From positions 1,240,001-1,304,000 of the forward strand of contig NZ_CP012981.1 in NCBI RefSeq assembly GCF_001411495.1: a DNA stretch of 64,000 bases, read 5' to 3'. A model generated the notes under the pieces. It saw nothing but the letters and a program-made list of their open reading frames with translations. It had not been told where the DNA came from and searched no databases. The translations under genes and the position numbers were made by a program. Positions within the stretch are counted from its first letter, which is position 1. Every line of letters starts with the position of its first letter. The DNA is from Burkholderia cepacia ATCC 25416 (GTDB lineage Bacteria; Pseudomonadota; Gammaproteobacteria; Burkholderiales; Burkholderiaceae). This document shows positions 45,053 to 54,016 of this stretch, in pieces.

Positions 45053-45541
45053 ATGCTTGACCCCGACCAGGATGACGACCTGATCCACGTCTACGCAGGT
45101 AGCTCCGGAGATGCACCGGTTCATGAAGAACTTCCCGCGCGTCAGGTCGAGCCGGGCATCTACGAATTGCTGGCATCGCCTGGCCTGGCGCTGAATCTCG
45201 CGAAAGGCGATCTTGTCCGCATGGATGACCCCGATCGTCCTGCCACGGTACTGAAGCGCGGCGGAAACTACTGCATCCAGATCTATGGCGACGCGATTCC
45301 GGATAGCGACATCAACCGGCTTGCGGATGAGGTCGAATCCGAACTGGGCGGTACGCTCGACGGTTGTTACGGCGGCTCGCTCGCGTTATCGGTGCCGTCC
45401 GGTGCGGGAGGCGAGCGAATCCGCGCCGTCTTCGACGGCTTCACGGCAAGAACCGGCCTTGCCTGGTACTACGCGAACATCTACCGGAACTTCGAGGATC
45501 CGGACGACGAAACGCTGCTCGACTGGTGGCTCGAGTCGTGA
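45053..45541 (+). CDS. DUF4265-like protein
   Basis: This is a 162-residue protein. Opening DDLIHVYAGSSGDAPVHEEL and then QVEPGIYELLASPGLALNLA with GDLVRM fits the DUF4265 group, a family often found beside toxin-immunity loci. The C-terminal part ends NIYRNFEDPDDETLLDWWLE. GGCGAG precedes the ATG. No enzyme motif is seen. It is followed by a SUKH gene after 53 bases, and the genes to 47088 are close-set and may form an operon. Confidence 0.7.
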   Translation: MLDPDQDDDLIHVYAGSSGDAPVHEELPARQVEPGIYELLASPGLALNLAKGDLVRMDDPDRPATVLKRGGNYCIQIYGDAIPDSDINRLADEVESELGGTLDGCYGGSLALSVPSGAGGERIRAVFDGFTARTGLAWYYANIYRNFEDPDDETLLDWWLES

Positions 45542-45594
45542 CGGTGCAAAATCGAACCCGTGTATGTCGGGGATACCGACAGGAAGATCAACCG

Positions 45595-46047
45595 ATGCCC
45601 CCCACGCCGACCATCGGCACGACCGTGGCCGAGATCGAAGCGGCCGAAGCATTACTCGGCCGCGCGTTGCCGCGTTCGTTCGCCGCATGGCTGCTTCTCA
45701 ACAACGGCCGGTCGCTCGGCGGACTGCCCGTGTTCCCCGTCTTCGATGCGCGCAATCCGCGCAGGACGTGGAATTCGATCGTGCGGCGCTACGACGAAGG
45801 CTGGCGCGCGTGGCGAGACAATTTCGACCATACGGATGCCGATTTCTCGCACTTGTTGCCGTTTGCCGAGTTCGGGACAGGTGACTACTACTGCTTCGAC
45901 TACGACCGGACAGCGGCATCGTGCGAGCCGGCCGTCGTCCTTTGGTCGCACGAGACGGGCGAGACGACGCCGGTATCCGACAGTTTCACGGCCTTTCTGT
46001 CGATGCGGGGCGCCATGGAGGGGGCGGGAAATGAACCTGACGAATGA
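45595..46047 (+). CDS. SMI1/KNR4 (SUKH-1) family protein
   Basis: This is a 150-residue SUKH-1 domain. The hallmark start VAEIEAAEALLGRALPRSFA and the LLLNNGRS segment are followed by LLPFAEFGTGDYYCFDY and the terminal SDSFTAFLSM. SUKH proteins neutralise diverse nuclease and deaminase toxins in bacterial polymorphic toxin systems. No toxin gene is next to it. Its stop overlaps the next gene by 17 bases, which suggests coupled translation. Confidence 0.85.
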   Translation: MPPTPTIGTTVAEIEAAEALLGRALPRSFAAWLLLNNGRSLGGLPVFPVFDARNPRRTWNSIVRRYDEGWRAWRDNFDHTDADFSHLLPFAEFGTGDYYCFDYDRTAASCEPAVVLWSHETGETTPVSDSFTAFLSMRGAMEGAGNEPDE

Positions 46048-46396
46048 TCCGGCCGAGTGGCGTGAGCGCCAGGAGGCCATGTGTGCGCGATACGCTCTGC
46101 GCGCTGCCGAACCCGAGCACAAGGTTGCGGTCGCGATATCGACGCTCGGGCGGATGCCTGTCTATGGCACGCGGATCGCGCTGTCGGAAGGCGATGACAT
46201 CGGCTGGTTTTTCCACTGCGGCGAATATTCGGACGCGCCCGATTTCTACCAGCCGCTGCACGCCGCACATCTGCCCACCTACCTGCCGCTCGTCTTGCCC
46301 TATTTGATGCTGCCGCCCGGCGCGCGTTTCATCATCGACGACGCCGGCTACGAAGACGTCTGGATGGATCTGCCCGGCAACGAGGCGTCGCGATGA
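46031..46396 (+). CDS. Immunity-like protein (Imm33/DUF2185-like, tentative)
   Basis: This is a 121-residue soluble protein with IGWFFHCGEYSDAPDFYQPL and PYLMLPPGARFIIDDAGYED. The GW..GE.S and EDVW pattern recalls Imm33/DUF2185 immunity proteins, but this is a weak likeness. It overlaps the preceding SUKH gene and the following gene (ATGA), so all three are probably translated from one message. Confidence 0.65.
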   Translation: MNLTNDPAEWRERQEAMCARYALRAAEPEHKVAVAISTLGRMPVYGTRIALSEGDDIGWFFHCGEYSDAPDFYQPLHAAHLPTYLPLVLPYLMLPPGARFIIDDAGYEDVWMDLPGNEASR

Positions 46397-47088
46397 GTGC
46401 GCGGCAGACCTTTCGCAAGGCGCTGATGCTGCTCGATCATGGCATGACGGATCGAGGCGAAGCCGTGCTGCATCTTGCGCTGACCGAGGCCGAGCAGGAG
46501 GGCGATCGCGTTGCACTCGCCCAGTCGCTCGTCGCGCTGGGCGATCTGATGTGCGAGACGTCACGCAGTGGATCGGCGCGTCCGTTCCTGGAGCGGGCGC
46601 TTGCGGCGGCACGAGACCTCGATGCCGGCCTGCTGGCGTGCGAGCGTGACAGGGCCGAACGATTGCTGGCGCGTATCGAATGCGAGCGCATCGGATTGCA
46701 GATTCGCGGCCCGGAAGATTTCAAGAACAGGACGTTCACGCTTGCCGACTTCATCGCGGTTGTGCGAGCGAAGGCCGAACGGCCGGCGGGCTACGATCCG
46801 GCGTGGCAATACGATGTGTACGGAAATGACGGCGATGCAGACTGGTGCCCGCGGCAGACGATCTATATCGCCGACAAGGTACAGGTCGACGACGAGGATC
46901 GCGAGCGCTACCCCGAACGTGTCACTGAGCTCGGTTACGTATTCCGCTACTCGTGCGAGCACTTCCAGGACGTCGTCGATCTGGCCTGTCGTCAGAAACC
47001 GGGCGCGTCGATCGACGACCTCGTCCGCTGTCTTAACCACTTCGATCGCCACGACGACTTCCTCGATCTGGATTCGAACGGCGAGTAG
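46393..47088 (+). CDS. Two-part protein: helical repeat plus immunity-like domain
   Basis: This is a 231-residue protein. Residues 1-105 are helical and TPR-like (MLLDHGMTDRGEAVLHLALT, LVALGDLMCE, ARPFLERALAAA). From about residue 112 a domain begins FTLADFIAVVRAKAE, with WCPRQTIYIADKVQ and SIDDLVRCLNHFDRHDDFL, resembling the protein at 43757. It is the last gene before the terminator shared with the T6SS cluster. The function is unknown; immunity or an adaptor role fits the location. Confidence 0.65.
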   Translation: MSARQTFRKALMLLDHGMTDRGEAVLHLALTEAEQEGDRVALAQSLVALGDLMCETSRSGSARPFLERALAAARDLDAGLLACERDRAERLLARIECERIGLQIRGPEDFKNRTFTLADFIAVVRAKAERPAGYDPAWQYDVYGNDGDADWCPRQTIYIADKVQVDDEDRERYPERVTELGYVFRYSCEHFQDVVDLACRQKPGASIDDLVRCLNHFDRHDDFLDLDSNGE

Positions 47089-47121
47089 CCGCGAGCACGA
47101 CGAATGGGACGTCGCAACAAA

Positions 47122-47146
47122 AAAGGACCGCCGGGGCGGTCCTTTC
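47122..47146. terminator. Bidirectional terminator between immunity bank and T6SS
   Basis: GGACCGCC and GGCGGTCC form a tight hairpin flanked by AAAA on the left and TTT on the right. It therefore reads as a terminator on both strands. It separates the plus-strand 46393 gene from the minus-strand tssL. Confidence 0.8.
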
Positions 47147-47180
47147 TCATCGTGAAGCGAGGCCGAGAAACCTCCGCCCC

Positions 47181-47963
47181 TCAAGGCAGCGAAATCGTCA
47201 AATTGGCCGATTCCGGCCCGACCTTGATGACCTGCGAATAAGGCGCCAACGCCTGCAGCGTCTTGTCCTTCAGATACGTATTGAGCCCGAGATACCCGAG
47301 CAGCGCCACCAGCGCAAAAACCGCCCCGATCGCCCAAACCGGCACTTCGCGTTTGAGTCGATGCGCGATCTGATCCGGCAACGGCCAATGCGGCGCGAAC
47401 GGCGCCCGCTTGCCCTTCATATGCGCGATCTCGTCCCCCAGCCGCGCGGTGAGGTAAGCCAGCTTCTCCGGCCCTTCGAGCAGATACTTGCCCTGGAACC
47501 CGAGCAGCAGGCACATATGAAACACCTCGAGCGACTGCAGCCGCGCCGCACCCTGCGCGCGACCTTCCTCGAGATACTGGAAGAACTTCTCCCCCGCGAG
47601 CTGCTCGCCGAACAGCACGAGCTGCAGCGGCCGGCGTTCCCAGTCCGTGCGGATCTTGAACTGCGACGACAGCACCATCTCGTCGATGGCCGCGCAGAAC
47701 GCGAACTTCGCGCCGTACACATCCTCGGCCGCGATATTCAGCTTTTTCGCGCCGCGCTCGAAGTCCGACAGGAATTCCTGGATCCGCGTGCTGAACTCGC
47801 TCGCGCTATCCGGTTCCCGCCCGTTCTTGAGCAGGAACAGCATGAAGAACCCGTCGTACAGCAGGTCGAGCAGCGAACGGGCCTGGAACGAGGCGTCCGT
47901 CGACGCCGGGGTATGCAGGGGAGGCGGCGCGTTGTCGCCGAACAGGGAAGGCGCGTAGCTCAT
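47181..47963 (-). CDS. tssL: T6SS membrane complex protein TssL (DotU/IcmH)
   Basis: This is a 260-residue inner-membrane protein. The cytoplasmic DotU domain has SLLDLLYDGFFMLFLLKNG, FCAAIDEMVLSSQF and a C-terminal single helix (VPVWAIGAVFALVALLGYLG). With TssM and TssJ it forms the trans-envelope complex of the secretion machine. No peptidoglycan-binding OmpA domain is fused; a separate OmpA-domain gene exists at 61722. Its ATG overlaps the tssK stop. Confidence 0.96.
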   Translation of the reverse strand: MSYAPSLFGDNAPPPLHTPASTDASFQARSLLDLLYDGFFMLFLLKNGREPDSASEFSTRIQEFLSDFERGAKKLNIAAEDVYGAKFAFCAAIDEMVLSSQFKIRTDWERRPLQLVLFGEQLAGEKFFQYLEEGRAQGAARLQSLEVFHMCLLLGFQGKYLLEGPEKLAYLTARLGDEIAHMKGKRAPFAPHWPLPDQIAHRLKREVPVWAIGAVFALVALLGYLGLNTYLKDKTLQALAPYSQVIKVGPESANLTISLP

Positions 47964-49306
47964 GATGTGACCGCGATCAGTTCGAACTTCAGGTCATTGA
48001 TGCCAGTCGGCGCGTAGATCATCGCGGACTGGGCCTGCAGCATGCGCTCGTACAGCGCGCCGCGCGAATCGAGCGCGAAGTAGCAGGCGCCGGGGCGCAC
48101 CGGAATCGCGGGCGGCACCTGCGGCGTGTACGACAGCCGCACGCCGGGCATGGCCGACAGCACGAGCTTGTCGACGTCGTCGGGCGCGCCGACCTTGAAG
48201 CGGGCCGGCACCGCATCGACGAGCTCGACGCTCGGCATGTCCGCGGACACCGCGAGGTAGAACTCGGTCTTGTCGTCGATCTTGCCGGAATCGAGGCGGC
48301 CGAGGTGGAACGACGGGCGCACCTCGTCGAGCGTGATCGCGAAGTAGCGCGTCGAGATCACGGTGTCGAGCAGCTCGCGCAGCATCAGGTCGAGACGCGC
48401 AAAGCTCGGGCCCGGATCGTCGTGGCGGTACACCGGCAGGTCCGCGAGCGTGTAGCCCTTCGAGAACGTCATCAGCTGGCCCGCGAGGCGCAGCAGTTCC
48501 TGGAACAGCCGCTCGGGATGCAGCGCCGAGTGCTGGTGCAGGTGCGCGAGCGTCGCGAACGCGGCGTTCGCGGTGTGCAGCAGCCAGAACGACGCGATGT
48601 CGCCCGAGCGGAATTCGATGATGTTCTTCGACGGCTCGCGGTGAAAGCCGTACAGCGCGTTCACCTTCGCCTGCAGCGCATCGACGAGCTGGCGCAGCCG
48701 CTGGTGCAGGATCGGCGATGCGTCGATCGCGAGGCACGGCGGCACGAAGCTGTCGTCGATCTCGAAACCGGACGTCGCGGTGCGGCGCACGCGTACGAGC
48801 GGCACCGACAGCAGCTGGTCGCGCGGTTCGCTGTGCGCGATCAGCTTGACCTGCGTCTTCAGGAACGTGATGTCGGCTTCGGCTGCGTCGGTGAAGTTGT
48901 CGCCGACGCTGGTCTGCTCGCTGACGAAACGCGTCATGAAGCCGGCGGCCGGATCGTCGCTGTAGTTGGTGCCGTTCTCGCGCAGCGGGTGCAGCGCGAG
49001 ATAGAACACGAATTCGTTGATGCCGTCAGGCAGCGTGTCCAGCGCGATCGGCGGCGGCAGGTCGTCGGCCTGCGGTGCGGCATACAGCGCGCCGTCCGGG
49101 AACACGAGCGCGAGCTCGGCCACCCGCAGCACGTTGCTGCCGAGTGCGTCGCGGTCGATGCGCACCGAGCGCACGCCCCAGTTGTACGGCTGGATCGCCT
49201 GGATCGATTCGAACAGGCGCGCTTCGTGGTACGCGTCCTGTCGCTGAAAGTGTTGAGGCCGGAGGAACAGCCCTTCCCCCCACAGCACCTTGGCCGAATA
49301 ACTCAT
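47960..49306 (-). CDS. tssK: T6SS baseplate protein TssK
   Basis: This 448-residue protein connects the baseplate to the membrane complex. The N-terminus KVLWGEGLFLRPQHFQRQD is diagnostic. The C-terminal head contains PGVRLSYTPQVPPAIPVRPG and YFALDSRGALYERM. The gene lies between tssJ and tssL on the minus strand, as in Burkholderia T6SS clusters, and overlaps tssL by four bases. Confidence 0.97.
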   Translation of the reverse strand: MSYSAKVLWGEGLFLRPQHFQRQDAYHEARLFESIQAIQPYNWGVRSVRIDRDALGSNVLRVAELALVFPDGALYAAPQADDLPPPIALDTLPDGINEFVFYLALHPLRENGTNYSDDPAAGFMTRFVSEQTSVGDNFTDAAEADITFLKTQVKLIAHSEPRDQLLSVPLVRVRRTATSGFEIDDSFVPPCLAIDASPILHQRLRQLVDALQAKVNALYGFHREPSKNIIEFRSGDIASFWLLHTANAAFATLAHLHQHSALHPERLFQELLRLAGQLMTFSKGYTLADLPVYRHDDPGPSFARLDLMLRELLDTVISTRYFAITLDEVRPSFHLGRLDSGKIDDKTEFYLAVSADMPSVELVDAVPARFKVGAPDDVDKLVLSAMPGVRLSYTPQVPPAIPVRPGACYFALDSRGALYERMLQAQSAMIYAPTGINDLKFELIAVTS

Positions 49307-49408
49307 GTCAAATCCGGTTAATGTCGCGTTGCGATGTAATCGATTCGTTCGTGCCCGAATTAAATCGCCAATTGTTAACTCTTGTTAATTGACATTCGTG
49401 CGTCATGT

Positions 49409-50020
49409 TTAACCGCAGGAGACCGAAGAAAGCAAATTCAGCGGTTGCGAAGGCGCACCCTGTTGCGGTGCGATGACGGTGCCATCGGTGACCGTCATCG
49501 CGCAATTATGCAGGCCGATGATTATGCCGGATTTCTCCGACTTCACCGGGTCGAACGTCAGTTTCCATCGTTGTAGTGCGGGATCGCGGAACAGCGCGAC
49601 GATGCCGAACGCTTGCGCTTCGCGCGAAACCTTTTCGGTCGCCGTATAGCGCTGGCCCGGAATCAGCGTGATTTCACGCACGTTCAGCAAATCCGCGCCC
49701 AGCGCGGCTTTTTCCTTGGTCGGATCCGTAAATGCGTCGAACGGCGCCTGCTGGAACGACGTCGGGTCCTTCAGCGTATAGAGCCGCACGACGAGCGCGA
49801 GCGGCTTGTTGTCGGTCGCGGCGTTCAGGTTCGGCGCCGCGGCGAGCGTGATGCCGAGGCTGCGCGGCGGCTTCTGCGCGTCGGGCACCTCGGGCTTGCC
49901 GATGCCGGCCGCGGACATCACGGCGCTCGCGGCCGAGCCGAGCAGCGGGGCGGCCGCGCATCCGGCCAGAAGGGCGCAGGCAACCAGCGGCAGCGCGTAG
50001 CGAATCATCAACGATCTCAT
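49409..50020 (-). CDS. tssJ: T6SS outer-membrane lipoprotein TssJ
   Basis: This is a 203-residue lipoprotein with signal peptide and lipobox (LLAGC, Cys21). The TssJ/SciN beta-sandwich follows, with ALVVRLYTLKDPTSFQ and YTATEKVSREAQAFGIVALF. It binds the periplasmic part of TssM. An alternative start at Met5 would still leave a full signal peptide. It begins the minus-strand tssJKL group, divergent from the tssBC group. Confidence 0.94.
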   Translation of the reverse strand: MRSLMIRYALPLVACALLAGCAAAPLLGSAASAVMSAAGIGKPEVPDAQKPPRSLGITLAAAPNLNAATDNKPLALVVRLYTLKDPTSFQQAPFDAFTDPTKEKAALGADLLNVREITLIPGQRYTATEKVSREAQAFGIVALFRDPALQRWKLTFDPVKSEKSGIIIGLHNCAMTVTDGTVIAPQQGAPSQPLNLLSSVSCG

Positions 50021-50393
50021 CGTATTTCCGGCGTGCTGCCTTTATCCCTGTCAAATCTGCCGGGTATTTCCGCGCTCGTTGCGTATCCCCGGCATTGCAC
50101 TGTTCAACTATTAAGCACGCCCGCGTCGTGGCGAGCGTCCGGAAATTTTTTCCGCCACCCCGGCGGCGCGTCGTGCAACCAGTAAAACTTGCCCATTCCG
50201 GCCGAAAGAAAAATCGCTGCGAGCCCGCGGCGAGCGGCCATTGGAGGGGGTAGCGCCCGGTTTTAAAAGGAATTACTCTTCACACGACGATTGAATTATG
50301 AAAAATTGATCGGTACTATACCCGCGCGCTTCTTGCAAAGCAAAAGAACCAGATTCTCAACGATTTAAAACTCACGCGCCGGTGGATATAACG
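50021..50393. other. Divergent T6SS regulatory region
   Basis: This 373-base gap separates tssJ (minus) from the plus-strand T6SS operon. It is AT-richer than the coding DNA, especially at 50260-50330. No clear -24/-12 sigma-54 promoter was found. A sigma-70-like candidate is listed separately. Confidence 0.5.
50291..50319 (+). promoter_or_regulatory. Candidate promoter of the tssB operon
   Basis: TTGAAT (50291-50296) and TACTAT (50314-50319) are 17 bases apart, each matching four of six consensus bases. The pair lies 75 bases before the first gene in the AT-rich part of the divergent region. Confidence 0.4.
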
Positions 50394-51032
50394 ATGAAAG
50401 ACCGTCTCTTCGCAAAACTGTCTGGGGTAGTAGTGGCTTGCGGCGTGATCGCCGGTTGTGCGAGCCAGCCTCCCGCGCCGCCGACTGCAGAGGTGTTCAA
50501 CAAGTCGCTGGCCGATGCGGACGCAGTTGCGAAGGCGGGGGACCAGGACAAGGCCCTCGGCCTGTATCAGCAGCTCGCGAAGTCGGATCCGACGCGCGAG
50601 GAGCCGTGGTCGCGCATCGCGCAAATCCAGTTCGCACAGAACCACTACGGTCAGGCAATCGTTGCCGCGCAGGAAGCGCTGCAGCGTGACGCGACCGACC
50701 GTCAGGCGAAGAGCGTGCTGGCCGTGGCCGGCCTGCGGATCGCGACGCAGTCGCTCGGCGAGCTGCGTCAGGATTCGTCGCTCGCGGGCGACGCGAAGTC
50801 CGATGCGCAGGCGCTCGCGAAGCAACTGCGCGACACGCTGGGCGAATCGGCGCTGTTCCCGCCGGAGACGAATCCCCGCGCCAGCGGCCGAATCAAGAGG
50901 ACCCGCACGGTCGTGCACAAGAAAGGCACGACGCCGGCCGCCGAAACCACCGCTACGGTGCCGCCGACGAACACGTCGTCGGGCGGCGCCGCGCCGAAGG
51001 GCGGCGACCCGTTCGGTGCACTGCGCAACTGA
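50394..51032 (+). CDS. T6SS-associated TPR lipoprotein
   Basis: This 212-residue protein has a signal peptide and lipobox (VIAGC, Cys22), then about three tetratricopeptide-like helices (ADADAVAKAGDQDKALGLYQ, WSRIAQIQFAQNHYGQAIVA). The tail is basic and low-complexity. Homologues open the tssBC operon in Burkholderia T6SS clusters. Its exact task is not settled; a role in assembly or anchoring at the periplasmic side is likely. Start ATG 50394 is preferred; a GTG four codons upstream is possible. Confidence 0.85.
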   Translation: MKDRLFAKLSGVVVACGVIAGCASQPPAPPTAEVFNKSLADADAVAKAGDQDKALGLYQQLAKSDPTREEPWSRIAQIQFAQNHYGQAIVAAQEALQRDATDRQAKSVLAVAGLRIATQSLGELRQDSSLAGDAKSDAQALAKQLRDTLGESALFPPETNPRASGRIKRTRTVVHKKGTTPAAETTATVPPTNTSSGGAAPKGGDPFGALRN

Positions 51033-51076
51033 CCGCAACTGACGCGATAACCACAACTAACCTGGGAGCCGTCGAG

Positions 51077-51592
51077 ATGGCCAAGAAAGAAAGCATTCAG
51101 AAAAGCTTGCAGAAAATACGGCCGCCGCGCGTCCAATTGACCTACGAGGTCGAGAAGGGCGATGCGATCGAGGTGAAGGAACTGCCGTTCGTCGTCGGGG
51201 TCGTCGGCGATCTGGCGGGCCAGTCCGAAATCGAGCAGCCGAAGCTGCGCGACCGCAAGTTCGTCAACATCGATCGCGACAATTTCGACGACGTGATGAA
51301 GGCGATCGAGCCGCGTGCCGCGTTCCAGGTGGAAAACCGCCTGAGCGAGGGTGGCGGCAAGTTTGCGGTCGACCTGAAGTTCCGTTCGCTGTCGGATTTC
51401 AGCCCGGACGAAGTCGTCGAACAGGTCGAGCCGCTGCGCCGCCTGCTCGAGGCGCGCTCGAAGCTCGCCGACCTGCGCAACAAGCTCGCCGGCAACGACA
51501 AGCTCGAGGATCTGCTGTCCGAGGTGCTGAAGAACACGCAGCAGCTGCAGGAGCTCGCGAAGGGCACCGGCGGCGACAAAGACGGCGAATGA
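51077..51592 (+). CDS. tssB: T6SS contractile sheath small subunit TssB
   Basis: This is a 171-residue protein that pairs with TssC to form the contractile sheath around the Hcp tube. The family start KESIQKSLQKIRPPRVQLTY and the ELPFVVGVVGDLAG segment are clear. DRKFVNIDRDNFDDVMKAI is also typical. GGGAGCC precedes the ATG. tssC follows after 15 bases. Confidence 0.97.
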   Translation: MAKKESIQKSLQKIRPPRVQLTYEVEKGDAIEVKELPFVVGVVGDLAGQSEIEQPKLRDRKFVNIDRDNFDDVMKAIEPRAAFQVENRLSEGGGKFAVDLKFRSLSDFSPDEVVEQVEPLRRLLEARSKLADLRNKLAGNDKLEDLLSEVLKNTQQLQELAKGTGGDKDGE

Positions 51593-51607
51593 CGACGGAG
51601 TGTTGAG

Positions 51608-53098
51608 ATGAACCAGCAAACGGCTGCGGCCCAAGCGAGCGGCGCGGAATACGCCGCCGGGACTTCGCTGCTCGACGACATCGTCGAGAAGAGCAAGGTC
51701 GCGAAATCCGATTCCGAGCATGCGCGTGCGAAGGACCTGATCGGCGAACTCGTGCACCAGGTGCTCGACGGCACGGTGATCGTGTCGGACAACCTGTCGG
51801 CCACGATCGACGCGCGCGTCGCGGAACTCGACCGCCTGATTTCCACGCAGCTTTCCGCGGTGATGCACGCACCGGAATTCCAGCGCCTCGAAAGCACGTG
51901 GCGCGGGATGGACTATCTGGTCAAGGAAAGCAACACCGGCCAGACGATCAAGATCAAGGCGCTGCACGCACCGAAGCGCGACCTCGTGCGCGACTTCAAG
52001 GGCGCGAGCGAATTCGACCAGAGCGCGCTGTTCAAGAAGGTCTACGAAGAGGAATTCGGCACGTTCGGCGGCTCGCCGTTCGGTGCGCTGATCGGCGATT
52101 ACGAGATCTCGCGCCAGCCGGAAGACATGTACTTCATCGAGCAGATGTCGCACGTCGCGGCGGCCGCGCATGCGCCGTTCATCGCGTCGGCGTCGCCCGA
52201 GCTGCTCGGCCTCGAGTCGTTCTCCGACCTCGGCAAGCCGCGTGATCTCGGCAAGGTGTTCGATACGGTCGAATATGCGAAGTGGAAGTCGTTCCGCGAC
52301 GCCGAAGATTCCCGCTACGTCGGCCTGACGCTGCCGCGCTTCCTCGGTCGCCTGCCGTTCAATCCGAAGGACGGCCAGACCGCGGAGAACTTCAACTTCG
52401 TCGAAGACGTCGACGGCACCGACCACGACAAGTACCTGTGGTGCAACGCCGCGTGGGCGTTCGCTGCGCGCCTGACGGCCGCATTCGACGACTTCGGCTG
52501 GTGCGCGGCGATCCGCGGCGTCGAAGGCGGTGGCCTCGTCGAGGACCTGCCGACCCACACGTTCAAGACCGACGACGGTGAAGTCGCGCTGAAGTGCCCG
52601 ACCGAAATCGCGATCACCGATCGCCGCGAGAAGGAACTGAGCGACCTCGGCTTCATTCCGCTCGTTCATTGCAAGAACTCGGATTACGCTGCGTTTTTCG
52701 CCGCGCAATCGGTGCAGAAACCGAAAAAATACAGCACCGACAGCGCGAATGCGAACGCCGTCCTGTCCGCCCAGCTTCAGTACATCTTCTCGGTGTCGCG
52801 CGTTGCGCACTACCTGAAGGCGATGATGCGGGACAAGATCGGCAGCTTCGCATCGGCGCAGAACGTGGAGACTTTCCTCAACCGGTGGATTTCGCAGTAC
52901 GTCCTGCTCGACGACAACGCGTCGCAGGAACAGAAGGCGCAATTCCCGCTGCGCGAGGCATCCATACAAGTGTCGGAGATTCCGGGCAAGCCGGGCTCGT
53001 ATCGTTCGGTCGCGTTCCTGCGCCCGCACTTTCAGCTCGACGAACTCTCGATTTCTCTGCGACTTGTCGCTGATCTGCCCAAACCGGCAAATTCATAA
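51608..53098 (+). CDS. tssC: T6SS contractile sheath large subunit TssC
   Basis: This 496-residue sheath protein has the conserved opening LDDIVEKSKVAKSDSEHARA and the LESTWRGMDYLVKESNTGQT block. The C-terminal half carries FLNRWISQYVLLDDNASQEQ and ends with the TssC-specific LDELSISLRLVADLPKPA. ClpV recycles the sheath by unfolding TssC. The gene lies between tssB and hcp. Confidence 0.98.
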   Translation: MNQQTAAAQASGAEYAAGTSLLDDIVEKSKVAKSDSEHARAKDLIGELVHQVLDGTVIVSDNLSATIDARVAELDRLISTQLSAVMHAPEFQRLESTWRGMDYLVKESNTGQTIKIKALHAPKRDLVRDFKGASEFDQSALFKKVYEEEFGTFGGSPFGALIGDYEISRQPEDMYFIEQMSHVAAAAHAPFIASASPELLGLESFSDLGKPRDLGKVFDTVEYAKWKSFRDAEDSRYVGLTLPRFLGRLPFNPKDGQTAENFNFVEDVDGTDHDKYLWCNAAWAFAARLTAAFDDFGWCAAIRGVEGGGLVEDLPTHTFKTDDGEVALKCPTEIAITDRREKELSDLGFIPLVHCKNSDYAAFFAAQSVQKPKKYSTDSANANAVLSAQLQYIFSVSRVAHYLKAMMRDKIGSFASAQNVETFLNRWISQYVLLDDNASQEQKAQFPLREASIQVSEIPGKPGSYRSVAFLRPHFQLDELSISLRLVADLPKPANS

Positions 53099-53168
53099 GC
53101 GAGTAAATCGCCCGGGCGGGCCGCCTGGGTAGGACGTTAAAACCACCTCTTTGGGGAGTCGAAGGGCC

Positions 53169-53672
53169 ATGTTACATATGCACTTGCAGTTTGGTAGTCC
53201 CGCGGTGAAGGGCGAGTCCGCGGACAAGGACCACCAGGGCTGGATCGAACTGAAATCGTGGGATCACTCGATCGTTCAGCCGCGTTCGGCAACCGCATCG
53301 ACCGCTGGCGGTCACACGATGACGCGTTGCGAGCACGGCGACATGATTTTCACGAAGGAAATCGATTCGTCGAGCCCGCTGCTGTACCAACACGCTTCGG
53401 GCGGTACCACGTTCGACGAGGTGACGGTTCATTTCTCGCGCGCTGATGGTGAAGGCAAGCGCGTGCAGTATCTGGAAGTCAAGCTCAAGTACGTGATCAT
53501 CTCGAGCATCGCCCCGAGCGTTCGCGAGGAAGGTCTGCCGCTCGAGACGTTCTCGCTGAAGTACGCAGCCGTGCAGTGGAAGCAAACCCAGCAGAAGATC
53601 GGCGGCAACCAGGGCGGCAACACGCAAGGCGCCTGGAGTCTGACGAAGAACGACAAGACCTACGCGGTCTAA
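53169..53672 (+). CDS. hcp: T6SS tube protein Hcp (TssD)
   Basis: This 167-residue protein forms the hexameric inner tube that is ejected with effectors. Family blocks include GWIELKSWDHSIVQPRS, GEGKRVQYLEVKLKYVIISS and the C-terminal GAWSLTKNDKTYAV. GGAGTCGAAGGGCC precedes the ATG at 53169. A large palindromic element lies directly downstream, between hcp and tssE. Confidence 0.97.
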   Translation: MLHMHLQFGSPAVKGESADKDHQGWIELKSWDHSIVQPRSATASTAGGHTMTRCEHGDMIFTKEIDSSSPLLYQHASGGTTFDEVTVHFSRADGEGKRVQYLEVKLKYVIISSIAPSVREEGLPLETFSLKYAAVQWKQTQQKIGGNQGGNTQGAWSLTKNDKTYAV

Positions 53673-53727
53673 GGTCGGTTGCGGCAACGGGGCGCTCGTC
53701 GTCCCGTTGCCGTTTTCGCTGTGAATC

Positions 53728-54015
53728 AGGGCCTGTTTCCGCTAATAACGGGCTTGCGCTGGCCCCCAGAAGGGCCGAGCGCAAGGATTGCGACGAAGCG
53801 AATACTCGACGTATTCGCGAGGAGCGTGACGCGGCGATCGGCCCTTCTGGGGGCCAGCCCCACGAATGATTTTTTCAAACAGGGGAACGTGCGTTGCCGG
53901 CCGTATTGCGGCGTCGTTCGTCGCTTGTTTGGCTCGGCCAAACGGCGCTCCTCACTCCTTGCACTACGACCGGCAACACACGTTCGCAAGCCCGTTATTA
54001 GCGGAAACAGGCCCT
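53728..54015. repeat. Nested palindromic element, copy 1 (hcp-tssE gap)
   Basis: The ends are a perfect 31-bp inverted repeat (53728-53758 and 53985-54015; outer bases AGGGCCTGTTT). Inside, a first module is closed by a perfect 20-bp inverted repeat (53759-53778 with 53838-53857) around an 8-bp hairpin GCGAATAC/GTATTCGC. A second module is closed by an 18-of-20 inverted repeat (53886-53905 with 53965-53984) around GTTTGGC/GCCAAAC. It abuts the tssE start codon. A related copy lies at 57485-57769, inverted. Confidence 0.92.
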
Positions 54016-54016
54016 T

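Noticed and set aside
53673..54016. A simple hcp terminator instead of a repeat element
   Set aside because: The structure is about 290 bp with perfect 31-bp terminal repeats, has no T tract at the end of the stem, and recurs in inverted orientation at 57485, which a terminator would not.
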